Origin: Desulfobacter latus | GTDB taxonomy: Bacteria; Desulfobacterota; Desulfobacteria; Desulfobacterales; Desulfobacteraceae | DNA length: 64,000 nucleotides | Direction of reading: 5' to 3' | Assembly: GCF_013389365.1 (NCBI RefSeq) | Contig: NZ_JACADJ010000002.1 | Coordinates: 62,001-126,000, forward strand | Shown here: one piece after another, positions 18,995-27,700 of the stretch | How positions within the stretch are numbered: position 1 is the stretch's first letter | Layout of the letters: each line of letters starts with the position of its first letter | Position numbers and translations under genes: made by a program | The notes under the pieces: generated by a model | The model's database searches: none | What the model was told of the DNA's origin: nothing | Seen by the model: only the letters and a program-made list of their open reading frames with translations

Positions 18995-19119
18995 GGCTGT
19001 TGCCCCGGTAGCGACCAGATTGACCAGCAGCTCGGGAATCTTTGCCGTTACCTCTTTTATTCTGTCAATATCCGTGTGTTTGTAGATATCACCAATAATA
19101 TAGACCGTCCTCCGTATAA

Positions 19120-21663
19120 TCAGGTGCGCACAATTTTATCGCGATGGGGAAATTTAAACCCATTCTCCGGCAATCGCTGCAGCTTGAGTTCAACCGGCAA
19201 GGGCTTGACCTTCCAAACTTTCCGACAATAATCGGCAATGGAGCGATCCGAGGAAAATTTTCCCATTCGAGCGGCATTGCGTATGGCCATTTTTGTCCAT
19301 CTTCCGGGATCCTGAAACACCTCCCCCACCTTCTGCTGGCATTCCACATAGGATTGATAATCAGCAAGCACCATATATGGATCATGATAAAGCAGGGAAT
19401 CAATCAAAGGCCGGAACAGCTCTTGATCACCATGGGAAAAATGGCCCATGGCAATCAGATTAATTGCCGCTTTGAGTCCCTCGTTTTGGTTATAGATTGT
19501 CTGGGGATTATAACCGGCCCTTCTCAAATCTTCGACCGCGTTAACGTCCATACCAAACAGGAAGAAATTTTCCGGGGCAACCTCTTCCCGGATTTCCACA
19601 TTGGCCCCATCCAGGGTTCCGATGGTTAAGGCACCATTCATGGAAAACTTCATATTCCCCGTGCCCGACGCTTCTTTGCCGGCAAGGGAAATCTGCTCAC
19701 TCAAGTCGGCCATGGGATAAAGCATATGGCCAATCTGCACGTTGAAGTTGGGGATGAACAGAATCTGCAGGCGATTTTTAACGTCGGGGTCGCTGTTGAC
19801 CACATCGGCAACCGAATTGATAAGCTTTATGATAAGCTTGGCCATGGTATAGCCCGGCGCAGCCTTACCGCCGAAGATAAAGGTCCTGGGCGGGACATCA
19901 AGATCAGGATTGTTTTTAAGGCGGTGGTACAGGTTGACGATGTGCAAGAGGTTAAGATGCTGACGTTTATACTCGTGGATCCGTTTAACCTGAACGTCAA
20001 AGAGGGCATAGGGATTAAACACCGGACCACAGTCACAGGAGAACATGGCGCAGATATCCTGCTTGTTTTCAAATTTGACCTGCTGCCATTTTTCGCAGAA
20101 TGCCGGATCATCGACCAGCGGTTCTAACTTCCGGAGCTTATACAAATCGGTGATCCAGCCATCGCCGATGGCTGAGCTGATCAATCGGGCAAGACGCGGA
20201 TTGCTGAGTACCATCCAGCGGCGGGGTGTCACCCCATTGGTGACATTGGTAAGTTTGTCCGGCCACAAACGATGGAAATCAGCCAGGGTATGATTTTTTA
20301 AGAGCCTTGTGTGGAGTTCTGCCACCCCGTTGATTGCATGGCTGCCAATGCAGGCAAGGTGTGCCATGCGCACATAACGCTCGCCTGATTCATCAATGAT
20401 GGACATCCGCCGTACCACGTCCACGTCACCCGGGTATTTAATCCGGATAAGATCGAGGAATCGGCTGTTGATTTCATAAATAATCTCCAGGTGCCGGGGC
20501 AGCAAACGGCCCAGCATATCCACCGACCATTTCTCCAGGGCTTCCGGAAGAAGCGTATGGTTGGTATAGGCAAAGGTGTGGGTGACGATATCCCATGCCT
20601 GCTCCCAACTATAGTGGTGAACATCAATCAAAAGCCGCATAAATTCAGGCACGGCAATGGCCGGATGGGTGTCATTGAGCTGGACGGCAAATTTATCGGG
20701 GAAGTTGTCCAGGTTTGGAAACTGAAACAGGTGGATACGAACCATGTCCTGCATGGAACAGCTGACAAAGAAATACTGTTGTAAGAGGCGAAGCTCTTTG
20801 CCCCGGAACTGCTCGTCGTTGGGATAGAGCACCTTGGTAATGGTTTCGGCCATGATTTTTTCATGCACCGCACCTTGATAGTCACCAACATTAAAATCGT
20901 CAAAGTCAAAACTCTTTGGGGCCTCGGCGCTCCATAGTCTGAGCAGATTTACGTTGTTGACCCGGTACCCTATAACCGGTGTGTCGTAGGGGATTCCCTT
21001 GACCATTCTTGCCGGAACCCAGCGAACCCTCAGGTTGCCATGGTCGTCCGTGTAGCGCTCCGTATATCCGCCGGACCCGATCTCCACCGCCATATGCGCC
21101 TTTTTAAACTCCCAGGGGTTGCCGGGATGAAGCCAGCGATCGCCCAGCTCTTTTTGCCATCCGTTTTCAATCTCCTGATCGAACATACCAAACTCATAAC
21201 GGATACCATACCCAATGGCTGGAATCTGAAGCGTTGCCAAGGAATCCAGATAACAGGCAGCAAGTCTGCCAAGACCGCCGTTGCCAAGGCCGGGTTCCTC
21301 CTCATGGTCGATGATCTGCTTGATGTCAAGCCCAGACTCTTCAACCGCCCGGGATACTTGATCATACAGACCCAGATTGATAAGATTGTTGTGCAGATGG
21401 GGTCCCATCAAAAACTCGGCTGACAGATAGCCGACAATTTTACTGTCCTTTTCCTGAAGGGCTCGAATCGAATTGAGAAACATTTTCTGCATTCTATCCC
21501 GCACCGTATAGCTCACCGCCAGGTAATAATCGTTGAGTGATGCGTTTTGCGGCCACACCCCCTGCTGATAAAAGAGCTTGTAGGCAAAACCACGTTTCAA
21601 TTTTTTAATGTTATTGCTGTCGTTGGTATGGCTGTTACAGTCAGTTGTATTTGTCCGTGTCAT
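19120..21663 (-). CDS. glgP: Glycogen/alpha-glucan phosphorylase
   Basis: 847 aa, full length. The PLP-lysine region GNMKFSMNGALTIGTLDGAN, the N-terminal EFLMGPHLHNNLINLG, and GNGGLGRLAACYLDS with GYGIRYEFGMF are hallmark phosphorylase segments. It releases glucose 1-phosphate from glycogen using phosphate. It ends 21 nt before the possible ATT start of the DUF294 gene, and the pair is probably co-transcribed. galU elsewhere in the window also handles glucose 1-phosphate. Confidence 0.96.
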   Translation of the reverse strand: MTRTNTTDCNSHTNDSNNIKKLKRGFAYKLFYQQGVWPQNASLNDYYLAVSYTVRDRMQKMFLNSIRALQEKDSKIVGYLSAEFLMGPHLHNNLINLGLYDQVSRAVEESGLDIKQIIDHEEEPGLGNGGLGRLAACYLDSLATLQIPAIGYGIRYEFGMFDQEIENGWQKELGDRWLHPGNPWEFKKAHMAVEIGSGGYTERYTDDHGNLRVRWVPARMVKGIPYDTPVIGYRVNNVNLLRLWSAEAPKSFDFDDFNVGDYQGAVHEKIMAETITKVLYPNDEQFRGKELRLLQQYFFVSCSMQDMVRIHLFQFPNLDNFPDKFAVQLNDTHPAIAVPEFMRLLIDVHHYSWEQAWDIVTHTFAYTNHTLLPEALEKWSVDMLGRLLPRHLEIIYEINSRFLDLIRIKYPGDVDVVRRMSIIDESGERYVRMAHLACIGSHAINGVAELHTRLLKNHTLADFHRLWPDKLTNVTNGVTPRRWMVLSNPRLARLISSAIGDGWITDLYKLRKLEPLVDDPAFCEKWQQVKFENKQDICAMFSCDCGPVFNPYALFDVQVKRIHEYKRQHLNLLHIVNLYHRLKNNPDLDVPPRTFIFGGKAAPGYTMAKLIIKLINSVADVVNSDPDVKNRLQILFIPNFNVQIGHMLYPMADLSEQISLAGKEASGTGNMKFSMNGALTIGTLDGANVEIREEVAPENFFLFGMDVNAVEDLRRAGYNPQTIYNQNEGLKAAINLIAMGHFSHGDQELFRPLIDSLLYHDPYMVLADYQSYVECQQKVGEVFQDPGRWTKMAIRNAARMGKFSSDRSIADYCRKVWKVKPLPVELKLQRLPENGFKFPHRDKIVRT

Positions 21664-21884
21664 TTAATTCTCCAAAATCTTTGGGATTCCAGCCATTTGA
21701 TTTTTCTTAGGAGCGATGGTTTGCTTTTCAAATACACCATTCGCATAAAATTTTCCATCATTTTTAACTGATAACACTTGATGATCAAGTTTTTGCCGAA
21801 GTTTAAACAAATTTAGAATTGTTGTTGAACTACTGCGCCCCTGGATATAGTATTGTGCAAAAAGTTACAAGGGGGAGGGGATAA

Positions 21885-21977
21885 ATGGGATTGTCATTAC
21901 AGGCTAAAGTTGCATTGAAAATAGTAGACCGTGATCCGGATTCTTTAGTGGTACTGCATAAGCCGGAAGAAGAATAG
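21885..21977 (+). CDS. Possible 30-aa small protein
   Basis: ATG at 21885 follows GGGGGAGGGG by 4 nt and reads MGLSLQAKVALKIVDRDPDS then VVLHKPEEE to a TAG. The ribosome site is unusually strong and the peptide is plausible in composition. No family is recognised. It could equally be the leader of a decayed gene. Confidence 0.3.
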   Translation: MGLSLQAKVALKIVDRDPDSLVVLHKPEEE

Positions 21978-21982
21978 TACAT

Positions 21983-22085
21983 TAGACATTATACCGATCT
22001 TTCACAACCCATTGATTTTATTAGAAGAGTGTTTTTAGACAATATAATAAAATCAAACAGTTAGCCAAAATCGGTATAATGTCTA
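21983..22085. repeat. 16-bp inverted repeat upstream of the efp-like gene
   Basis: TAGACATTATACCGAT at 21983-21998 and ATCGGTATAATGTCTA at 22070-22085, perfect, with 71 bp between. It could be the ends of a small non-autonomous element or a regulator operator pair. Confidence 0.6.
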
Positions 22086-22127
22086 TTATAAAAGCAATCA
22101 AAGGTTTATTTTTTAGGAGAGGCAAAG

Positions 22128-22694
22128 ATGCCAAAAGCATGTGATTTAAAAAAGGGCCAGGTGGTGGAGATCAGCGGGGAACCTTACCTGGTTAAACATA
22201 TTGATGTAAGAACCCCGTCGGCAAGGGGCGCTGTCACCCTTTACAAGGTCCGGTTCAGCAGTATCAAGACCCGGCAGAAATATGAAGATACATATAAAGG
22301 CAATGATATGCTTGATGACGTGGATCTGCAACGAAAAACTGTCCAGTATCTCTATCCGGACGGGGATCTGCATGTGTTCATGGATACTGTGGAATACGGG
22401 CAGTATATGATTGCCGAAGACAGCCTTGAAGATGAACTGGTATGGCTTACCGACGGCATGGAAGATATTATGGGCATGTTCATTGACGGCAATCTGGTGG
22501 CCATTGAAATCCCCGCCTCCCTTATATTTGAAATCACACAAACTGCGCCGGGCATCAAAGGGGCCAGTGCTACGGCCCGGACAAAACCTGCCACTCTTTC
22601 CAACGGGATTGAAATCCAGGTGCCTGAATATCTTGAAAACGGAGAGATGGTCAAGGTCAATACCGAAACCAGAAAATATATATCCAGGGCTTGA
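22128..22694 (+). CDS. efpL: Elongation factor P-like protein (YeiP/EfpL type)
   Basis: 188 aa with three EF-P beta-barrel domains. The N-terminal PKACDLKKGQVVEISGEPY, the tip loop TPSARGAVTLYKVRF, and the C-terminal APGIKGASATARTKPATL with QVPEYLENGE follow the YeiP subgroup rather than canonical EF-P. The tip carries Arg, not the Lys modified by EpmA. EfpL acts on ribosomes stalled at proline-rich and some other motifs. A good ribosome site (AGGAGAGG) precedes the ATG. Confidence 0.88.
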   Translation: MPKACDLKKGQVVEISGEPYLVKHIDVRTPSARGAVTLYKVRFSSIKTRQKYEDTYKGNDMLDDVDLQRKTVQYLYPDGDLHVFMDTVEYGQYMIAEDSLEDELVWLTDGMEDIMGMFIDGNLVAIEIPASLIFEITQTAPGIKGASATARTKPATLSNGIEIQVPEYLENGEMVKVNTETRKYISRA

Positions 22695-22879
22695 GCAAGA
22701 AACTAGAGACAGGATACAAGAAACAAGAGGTGAAGCGCCTGCGGCGCCCATTTTAGAATTGCCTTGTTGGTCTCTTTAGTTTCATTGTTTTGCCGAGCAG
22801 ATCAATAGGGTAAAGTAACGGTTGTTCGAGTTTTGAAAAATATGGCCTTGATCATCGTTTCGGCCAATGGTAGCCTATG

Positions 22880-22951
22880 GTAGTTGGGTTGAGGAACGAA
22901 ACCCAACAATTACAAAATGTTGGGTTTCACTTCGTTTAACCCAATCTACAC
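22880..22951. repeat. GTTGGGTT inverted-repeat element
   Basis: GTTGGGTTGAGGAACGAAAC then CCAAC, followed by a second GTTGGGTTTCAC and GTTTAACCCAATC. This is the widespread GGGTTTCGTTCCTCAACCC-type intergenic hairpin repeat of many Proteobacteria. It fills much of the 274-bp gap between the converging efpL and DHH genes. Confidence 0.55.
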
Positions 22952-22968
22952 GGTGGTCCAAATGATGA

Positions 22969-24075
22969 TCATGAGCAAAAATATTTATCCAGCATAGGCT
23001 CAAGCTTTTTTCTGGACAGGCTCAAGTTGCCTTGGCGATAAAAATGAACGTCGCCGCACGCAAAACCCTGTGGCGGGGGGATTACTTCCAGATCAAGGTT
23101 GGATGCCAGCATGGCGGAAATGGTTGTGAAAAGAACGGGGGATTTGCAGAACACTGCGATCCCTCGTGAAAATTCAGGGGTGCGCTGGGTGTTCATGGTC
23201 ATCAAGATATCCGCCTGCATTTCCCCGGCATAGGTTTCAATGCCCTTGGCAAGATTCATGTCCCTGACCATCCATTGTTCAAGTGCCAAAGGTACCGATG
23301 CAACGGTGCAGCTGACCTTGTTGAATCGAAATGTTTTACAGTCCCGCCTGAGCAGGTCCCTTGTGTCCATGCCACTGATGTCTGATTTGGCGGCACGGAT
23401 TCCCTGGTAAAAATTGTCTGTGTCCAGATCGGCGATGGGTTGCAAATGCGCTACCACGGCATGGTCCCTGGGGGTTGCCCGCCCGGCGTTGGGGGTAAGG
23501 TTGACGGTATCAATCAGAATGGTCCCCAACAAAAGAGCGGCCATGCTTTGTGGAATTTTTTTTGCGGCGTCCTCTCCACTACCATTGATCAGGTTTTCGC
23601 TTACCAGGGTGGCACAGGAACCAACAGGTTCAATTTGGCGCAGGGCATTGGGGTATAGGTTTAAGTCTTCATGGTGATCCATGATGATCTTGACTTTTTT
23701 TTCATATTTTGAAAAACCGTCTGCCAGCTGGTTATGGTCCACCAGGGCAAATCCCCTGACCCGGGACATGAGTGCGTCTAATGGCAGGAGATCGTCCAGG
23801 AAAAAAAGGGAGTCCGCATCAATGCCTGTTTGGGAGAGTACCCACCGACTTTCTGTTTTCAGGCGGAAATCATCTCTTTTAATGGGGATCAAGGGCAATG
23901 CCGCACAGGGCTTTTTGCCGTTTCCCAGCACCCAGGCAAGACCGATGGCAGATACCACGGAATCCAGGTCTGCCGCTTCGTTGCCGAAAACCAGCATGTC
24001 AATATCATGGGTTTGGGCCCTGGACCGGGCATCAGACAAAAATTGGTTGACCGGATCTTCTATTTTATTCTCCAT
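22969..24075 (-). CDS. DHH-family phosphoesterase, PPX1/exopolyphosphatase-like
   Basis: 368 aa. Motif I FGNEAADLDSVVSAIG, motif II VDHNQL, motif III IIMDHHEDL and the later DTVNLTPNAGRATPRD match the PPX1/prune/type-II pyrophosphatase group of DHH proteins, with a DHHA2-like C-terminal domain. The DHN and DHH acids bind the catalytic metals. A short-chain exopolyphosphatase or pyrophosphatase role is likely. It is larger than family II pyrophosphatases (about 310 aa), which favours the exopolyphosphatase branch. Confidence 0.8.
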   Translation of the reverse strand: MENKIEDPVNQFLSDARSRAQTHDIDMLVFGNEAADLDSVVSAIGLAWVLGNGKKPCAALPLIPIKRDDFRLKTESRWVLSQTGIDADSLFFLDDLLPLDALMSRVRGFALVDHNQLADGFSKYEKKVKIIMDHHEDLNLYPNALRQIEPVGSCATLVSENLINGSGEDAAKKIPQSMAALLLGTILIDTVNLTPNAGRATPRDHAVVAHLQPIADLDTDNFYQGIRAAKSDISGMDTRDLLRRDCKTFRFNKVSCTVASVPLALEQWMVRDMNLAKGIETYAGEMQADILMTMNTQRTPEFSRGIAVFCKSPVLFTTISAMLASNLDLEVIPPPQGFACGDVHFYRQGNLSLSRKKLEPMLDKYFCS

Positions 24076-24215
24076 GGAAGCTGTCCTTTATTTTTTTCAA
24101 CTAATTTTTCCTTTTGTGGGTTGTACTTTTGAAACGGCAGGTATTATTTTAATAAATTAAAAATATAAGCTCTGAACAGAATAAATTCAATAAAATGATT
24201 AAAAGGAGAGATAAA

Positions 24216-24755
24216 ATGACGTTGTACGCCTACAAAAATATCCAGCCCAAAATTCATGATTCCGTATTTATTGCCCCAACGGCTCAAATCATTGGTGATG
24301 TGCATATCGCCCAGAACGCATCGGTCTGGTTTCAAACGGTAATCCGGGGGGATACAGCCACAATCAGCATCGGTGAAAGGACAAATGTCCAGGACCTGTC
24401 CATGTGCCATGCGGATGAAGGGGTCCCTTTAACGGTGGGCAGCGGTGTCACCATCGGCCATCAGTGCTGTCTCCATGGCTGCACCATTGAAGACGATTGT
24501 CTGATCGGTATGGGGGCTACGGTGATGAATGAGGCGGTTATCGGTACCGGATCGGTTGTCGCGGCGGGGGCGGTGGTCTTGGAAAAAACAATTATTCCGC
24601 CATACTCCCTTGTCATCGGATCTCCGGGAAAGGTGAAAAAGAGCTATAAAGACAAAGAACAAATTAAGCAGATGATGAAAACTTCCGCCAACCACTATGC
24701 AGGGAACGCCAAAACCTTTGCCGACAAAGCTCTGTTTTATGAAATCACACAGTGA
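24216..24755 (+). CDS. Gamma-type carbonic anhydrase family protein
   Basis: About 179 aa. Left-handed beta-helix hexapeptide repeats are visible through the middle (VHIAQNASVW, TIGHQCCLHGC, LIGMGATVM, GSVVAAGAVV). Metal-site histidines are in CHADEG, IGHQC and LHGC. YrdA/CaiE-type members are trimeric and some have carbonic anhydrase activity. The start at 24216 follows AAAAGGAGAG; the frame opens 21 nt earlier. Confidence 0.88.
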   Translation: MTLYAYKNIQPKIHDSVFIAPTAQIIGDVHIAQNASVWFQTVIRGDTATISIGERTNVQDLSMCHADEGVPLTVGSGVTIGHQCCLHGCTIEDDCLIGMGATVMNEAVIGTGSVVAAGAVVLEKTIIPPYSLVIGSPGKVKKSYKDKEQIKQMMKTSANHYAGNAKTFADKALFYEITQ

Positions 24756-24827
24756 TAGTATAGGAATTTCCAGTACCCAGTACCCAGCACCCAGCACCTA
24801 ACAGCCCGCCCAAAGGGCGCTAATTTA
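24756..24827 (+). repeat. Repeat family A, copy 1 (four heptamer units)
   Basis: Left arm ATAGTATAGGAATTTC, then CCAGTAC, CCAGTAC, CCAGCAC, CCAGCAC, then right arm CTAACAGCCCGCC-CAAA-GGGCGCTAATTTA containing a CGCCC/GGGCG hairpin. It directly follows the carbonic anhydrase stop. Other copies lie at 30085, 49425 (reverse) and 60347. Confidence 0.85.
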
Positions 24828-24832
24828 TATCC

Positions 24833-24912
24833 GGGAGCGCGGGCGTCCCGTCTGCAGTAACGATGCAGGCGGAACGCCCGCGCTCCCAGGTTAGATTCTT
24901 TCGGTCTCATTC
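24833..24912 (+). repeat. Repeat family B, copy 1: GC-rich hairpin plus thioesterase tail
   Basis: An 18-bp stem with one mismatch (GGGAGCGCGGGCGTCCCG at 24833-24850 with CGGAACGCCCGCGCTCCC at 24870-24887), followed by AGGTTAGATTCTTTCGGTC and TCATTCCTT. The second half recurs at 31505-31556. The last part overlaps the final codons of the thioesterase gene on the minus strand. Confidence 0.8.
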
Positions 24913-25331
24913 CTTGGCGGAATCACCATCAAAGTGGCACTGCTTTTTGAAATATCTTTGCCTGTGTCATCTTTGACGATGCAGTCCACAAGAACAAGTG
25001 TCCGGCCCCGTTTGAACACCGTGGCTTCGGCGATCAGACGTCCCTTGGACGCCATGGAAAGAAAGTTGTTTTTCAGTTCAATAGTTGTCAGGTTTTCGCC
25101 TGGGGCCAGGGTACTCATCACCGCATGGGCGGTTGCTTCACTGGATAAGGCAACACCCAAACCGCCTTGCATGATGCCGGCACCCTGGATAAATTCGGGC
25201 CGGATTTCCATGCTGAACCGTGCATATCCTTTTTCAACCGCTTCGACCTTTATCTGTAAAAAATCCAGAAAAGGGTTATTGACCGGTTCTCCTGCTGTCA
25301 GCTGTTTTAGATATAAGGGGTAATCAAACAT
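24891..25331 (-). CDS. PaaI-type hotdog-fold thioesterase
   Basis: 146 aa. FIQGAGIMQGGLGVALSSEA is the helix and catalytic loop of PaaI/4-hydroxybenzoyl-CoA-type thioesterases, followed by TIELKNNFLS. It should hydrolyse acyl-CoA or aryl-CoA esters. It starts 2 nt from the stop of the sensor kinase gene and may be co-transcribed with it. The last residues (RNETERI) are encoded inside repeat B, so the C-terminus may have been supplied by the repeat. Confidence 0.82.
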   Translation of the reverse strand: MFDYPLYLKQLTAGEPVNNPFLDFLQIKVEAVEKGYARFSMEIRPEFIQGAGIMQGGLGVALSSEATAHAVMSTLAPGENLTTIELKNNFLSMASKGRLIAEATVFKRGRTLVLVDCIVKDDTGKDISKSSATLMVIPPRNETERI

Positions 25332-25333
25332 AG

Positions 25334-27652
25334 CTAATCCATTTTTAACTGATCCGGGTCAATGGTGACATTGGGATAAACCACTTGCGCTGTGCCCTCC
25401 TGCACCGGCCGGTTTGCTTCATAAGCCGGGAAAAAAAGCGTGAACGTCGTCCCCCGGCCTATCTGACTATGAACATCTATAAACCCTTGATGTCTCTTGA
25501 TAATCCCATGAACAACCGCTAACCCGATACCGGTTCCCTTGCCGATTGGTTTTGTTGTATAGTATGGTTCAAACAAGCGGCTCAGAGTCTTCTCCTCCAT
25601 CCCAATGCCGTTGTCAGTAACAACTAATTTTGCATAGTTGCCTGGCTTTAAGGCGGGGTGGGGCCTGACAAAACCGTCTGCCACAATTTCGTTGAACAGC
25701 GCCACCGTTAGAAGACCACCCATATCGGGCATTGCATCAATCGCATTTCTACACAAATTGATAATAACCTGGTTGATCTGCGTTCCATTCCCCCAAATTG
25801 GGTGAATTTCTTTTGCGATGTTCAGTTGAATTTCGATATTTGCCGGTGTTGATGAGCGAATAAGTTCCATGGCCTCTTGCACAATAGATCTCATGTCAAT
25901 GATCTGTTGGGTGGGGCTGTCCTGCCTGCTGAAGGTCAAAAGCTGTTTCACGACATCCTTACCCCGTATCCCGGCCACTTCGATTCTCTTTGCACGCCGC
26001 AGGGCCGGATTTGACTCGGACAGTTCGCGCATATTCATTTCATTATTAATGATAATGATTGTAAGTATATTGTTGAATTCATGGGCGATCCCACCGGCAA
26101 GGCTGCCGATGGATTCCATTTTTTGTGAATGGATCAGCTGTTCCTGCAGCGTTCGTTTTTCGGAAAGATCTTCACCGGAACATAGTACACCGACAATCTT
26201 CCCATGGTCATCCCGGACCGTGGTATTATGCCAGGCAATATATCTTATTTCCCCTTTTGAGGTCATGATTTCATTTTCATAATACTCCGAGCCGGTGATA
26301 TTGCCGTTAATCATGTTTTTAAACAGAATTTTAACATCATATTGCACAGAGTCAGGCACAAACAGATCAAACCAGTCCCGGCCGATAATCTCTTCTTTAT
26401 TGCATTCCAATATGGCGCAGGCCTTCTCATTGACCATATTGACGTTACCGTCAAGATCAAGGCTGACAAACATAACCGTTGCCACACGCAGATATTGTTC
26501 AGCTCTTTCCTTTTGCCTTGCCATCTCTTTTTGGGCCTGTTTGCGTTCTTTAATTTCTGCTGCCAGTCTCCGGTTAAATAGAAATAAGACCCCGCAACCA
26601 ACAGCAAATAAACCAATGACGCCCAGTGCACCGGATAGAATCTGTTTGATCTGTTTATCGTCTGGCTTATAGTGTGTATAGAGAAAGCCCTCCAGTGAAA
26701 AAGCGGCATCAATCAATCCCAGTTTTTCGTATGTTCGTTTGATGTGCTGCCATCGTCCCGGATTCATGTGTCCGATTTCAACAAGATCAGGCATCATAAT
26801 TTTTCTAATTTCCCGGGCTTCATACTGCAGATGTTCTTTGGTCTTATTTACTTTGTAGCGTTCCACAAGTAAGTTAATAATTTCCTGGGGATGGTCCATG
26901 GCGTATTCCCAACCAAGCAAAGAGGCATGTAAAAATTTTTGTACCCGTTTGGGATGCGATTTAATTTCTTTTTCTGTGGTAAATAGACAATCACTGTAGA
27001 AATCCACGCCGTAAACCATGGGGGAGATGACCATCGGTGCCACACCTTTTTGCCGCATTTGCCAGGGCTCATTCGTCACATAGGCACTCACCGCGTCGAT
27101 CCGCTTTTGAATAAGGTCTTCAAGGTTATAGGATTGATCGATCCGTTGATATTTATCAGGCGATATATCTTCGTTCAAAAAGGCCACCAGTATATCGGCG
27201 TCTTTATTCCCGGGCAGCAGCATCACTTTTTTGCCTATAAGGCCTTGAAGGTTAACGATGCCTGAATCTTTCCTGGCCAAAAGCACCGAGGGCGAATGCT
27301 GAAAAACAGGTGCAAGTACGACAAAAGGGTCGCCGTCTTTACGGTGCAAAAGCAGTTCGGCGCCGGCGACCCCATATTGCGCACGACCACTGAGAACCGC
27401 TTCTCTGGCAAACTTGCCGACACCGCCTTCAACGATGGAAACGTCAAGTTCGGCCCGGCGATAATACCCCTTATGGTGCGCGGCATAGTATCCGGCAAAC
27501 TGGAATTGATGTTTCCATGCCAGCTGCAGGGATATTTTGTCTGACGCATTGGCCGCATTACCGCTGAAAATCAATATCAACGCGATCAGGGTGTAGCACA
27601 TGGCACTTTGGGATGACGGTAAAAGCCGCAGATAGTTCAGATTTTTTATCAC
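25334..27652 (-). CDS. Sensor histidine kinase with periplasmic THI5/NMT1-like binding domain
   Basis: 772 aa. A signal peptide (to about residue 37) leads into a THI5/NMT1-type substrate-binding domain (about 40-330: LQLAWKHQFQFAGYYAA, GVGKFAREAVLSG). One membrane helix follows near 345-362, then PAS (about 385-500), HisKA with His in GGIAHEFNNILT, and HATPase_c (NLCRNAIDAM, DNGIGM, GTGIGLAVVHG). The sensor domain suggests direct sensing of a pyrimidine or aromatic-type small molecule. No receiver domain and no response regulator lie nearby. Confidence 0.88.
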   Translation of the reverse strand: MIKNLNYLRLLPSSQSAMCYTLIALILIFSGNAANASDKISLQLAWKHQFQFAGYYAAHHKGYYRRAELDVSIVEGGVGKFAREAVLSGRAQYGVAGAELLLHRKDGDPFVVLAPVFQHSPSVLLARKDSGIVNLQGLIGKKVMLLPGNKDADILVAFLNEDISPDKYQRIDQSYNLEDLIQKRIDAVSAYVTNEPWQMRQKGVAPMVISPMVYGVDFYSDCLFTTEKEIKSHPKRVQKFLHASLLGWEYAMDHPQEIINLLVERYKVNKTKEHLQYEAREIRKIMMPDLVEIGHMNPGRWQHIKRTYEKLGLIDAAFSLEGFLYTHYKPDDKQIKQILSGALGVIGLFAVGCGVLFLFNRRLAAEIKERKQAQKEMARQKERAEQYLRVATVMFVSLDLDGNVNMVNEKACAILECNKEEIIGRDWFDLFVPDSVQYDVKILFKNMINGNITGSEYYENEIMTSKGEIRYIAWHNTTVRDDHGKIVGVLCSGEDLSEKRTLQEQLIHSQKMESIGSLAGGIAHEFNNILTIIIINNEMNMRELSESNPALRRAKRIEVAGIRGKDVVKQLLTFSRQDSPTQQIIDMRSIVQEAMELIRSSTPANIEIQLNIAKEIHPIWGNGTQINQVIINLCRNAIDAMPDMGGLLTVALFNEIVADGFVRPHPALKPGNYAKLVVTDNGIGMEEKTLSRLFEPYYTTKPIGKGTGIGLAVVHGIIKRHQGFIDVHSQIGRGTTFTLFFPAYEANRPVQEGTAQVVYPNVTIDPDQLKMD

Positions 27653-27700
27653 AGGGTTTTCCTTAAAAAATATGGAATCACAGGGTTGTTTCTTCGGTCA

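Larger units (their letters stand above)
21664..22127. other. 464-bp gap between glgP and the efp-like gene
   Basis: AT-rich. It holds the glgP promoter region, a 30-codon open frame with a strong ribosome site (21885-21977), and a perfect 16-bp inverted repeat with 71-bp spacing (21983-21998 and 22070-22085). The right arm contains TATAAT at 22075-22080, usable as a -10 box for the efp-like gene, though no good -35 precedes it. Confidence 0.6.

Noticed and set aside
22128-22694. Canonical EF-P
   Set aside because: The tip loop has Arg in SARG and several YeiP-specific segments, so EfpL fits better.
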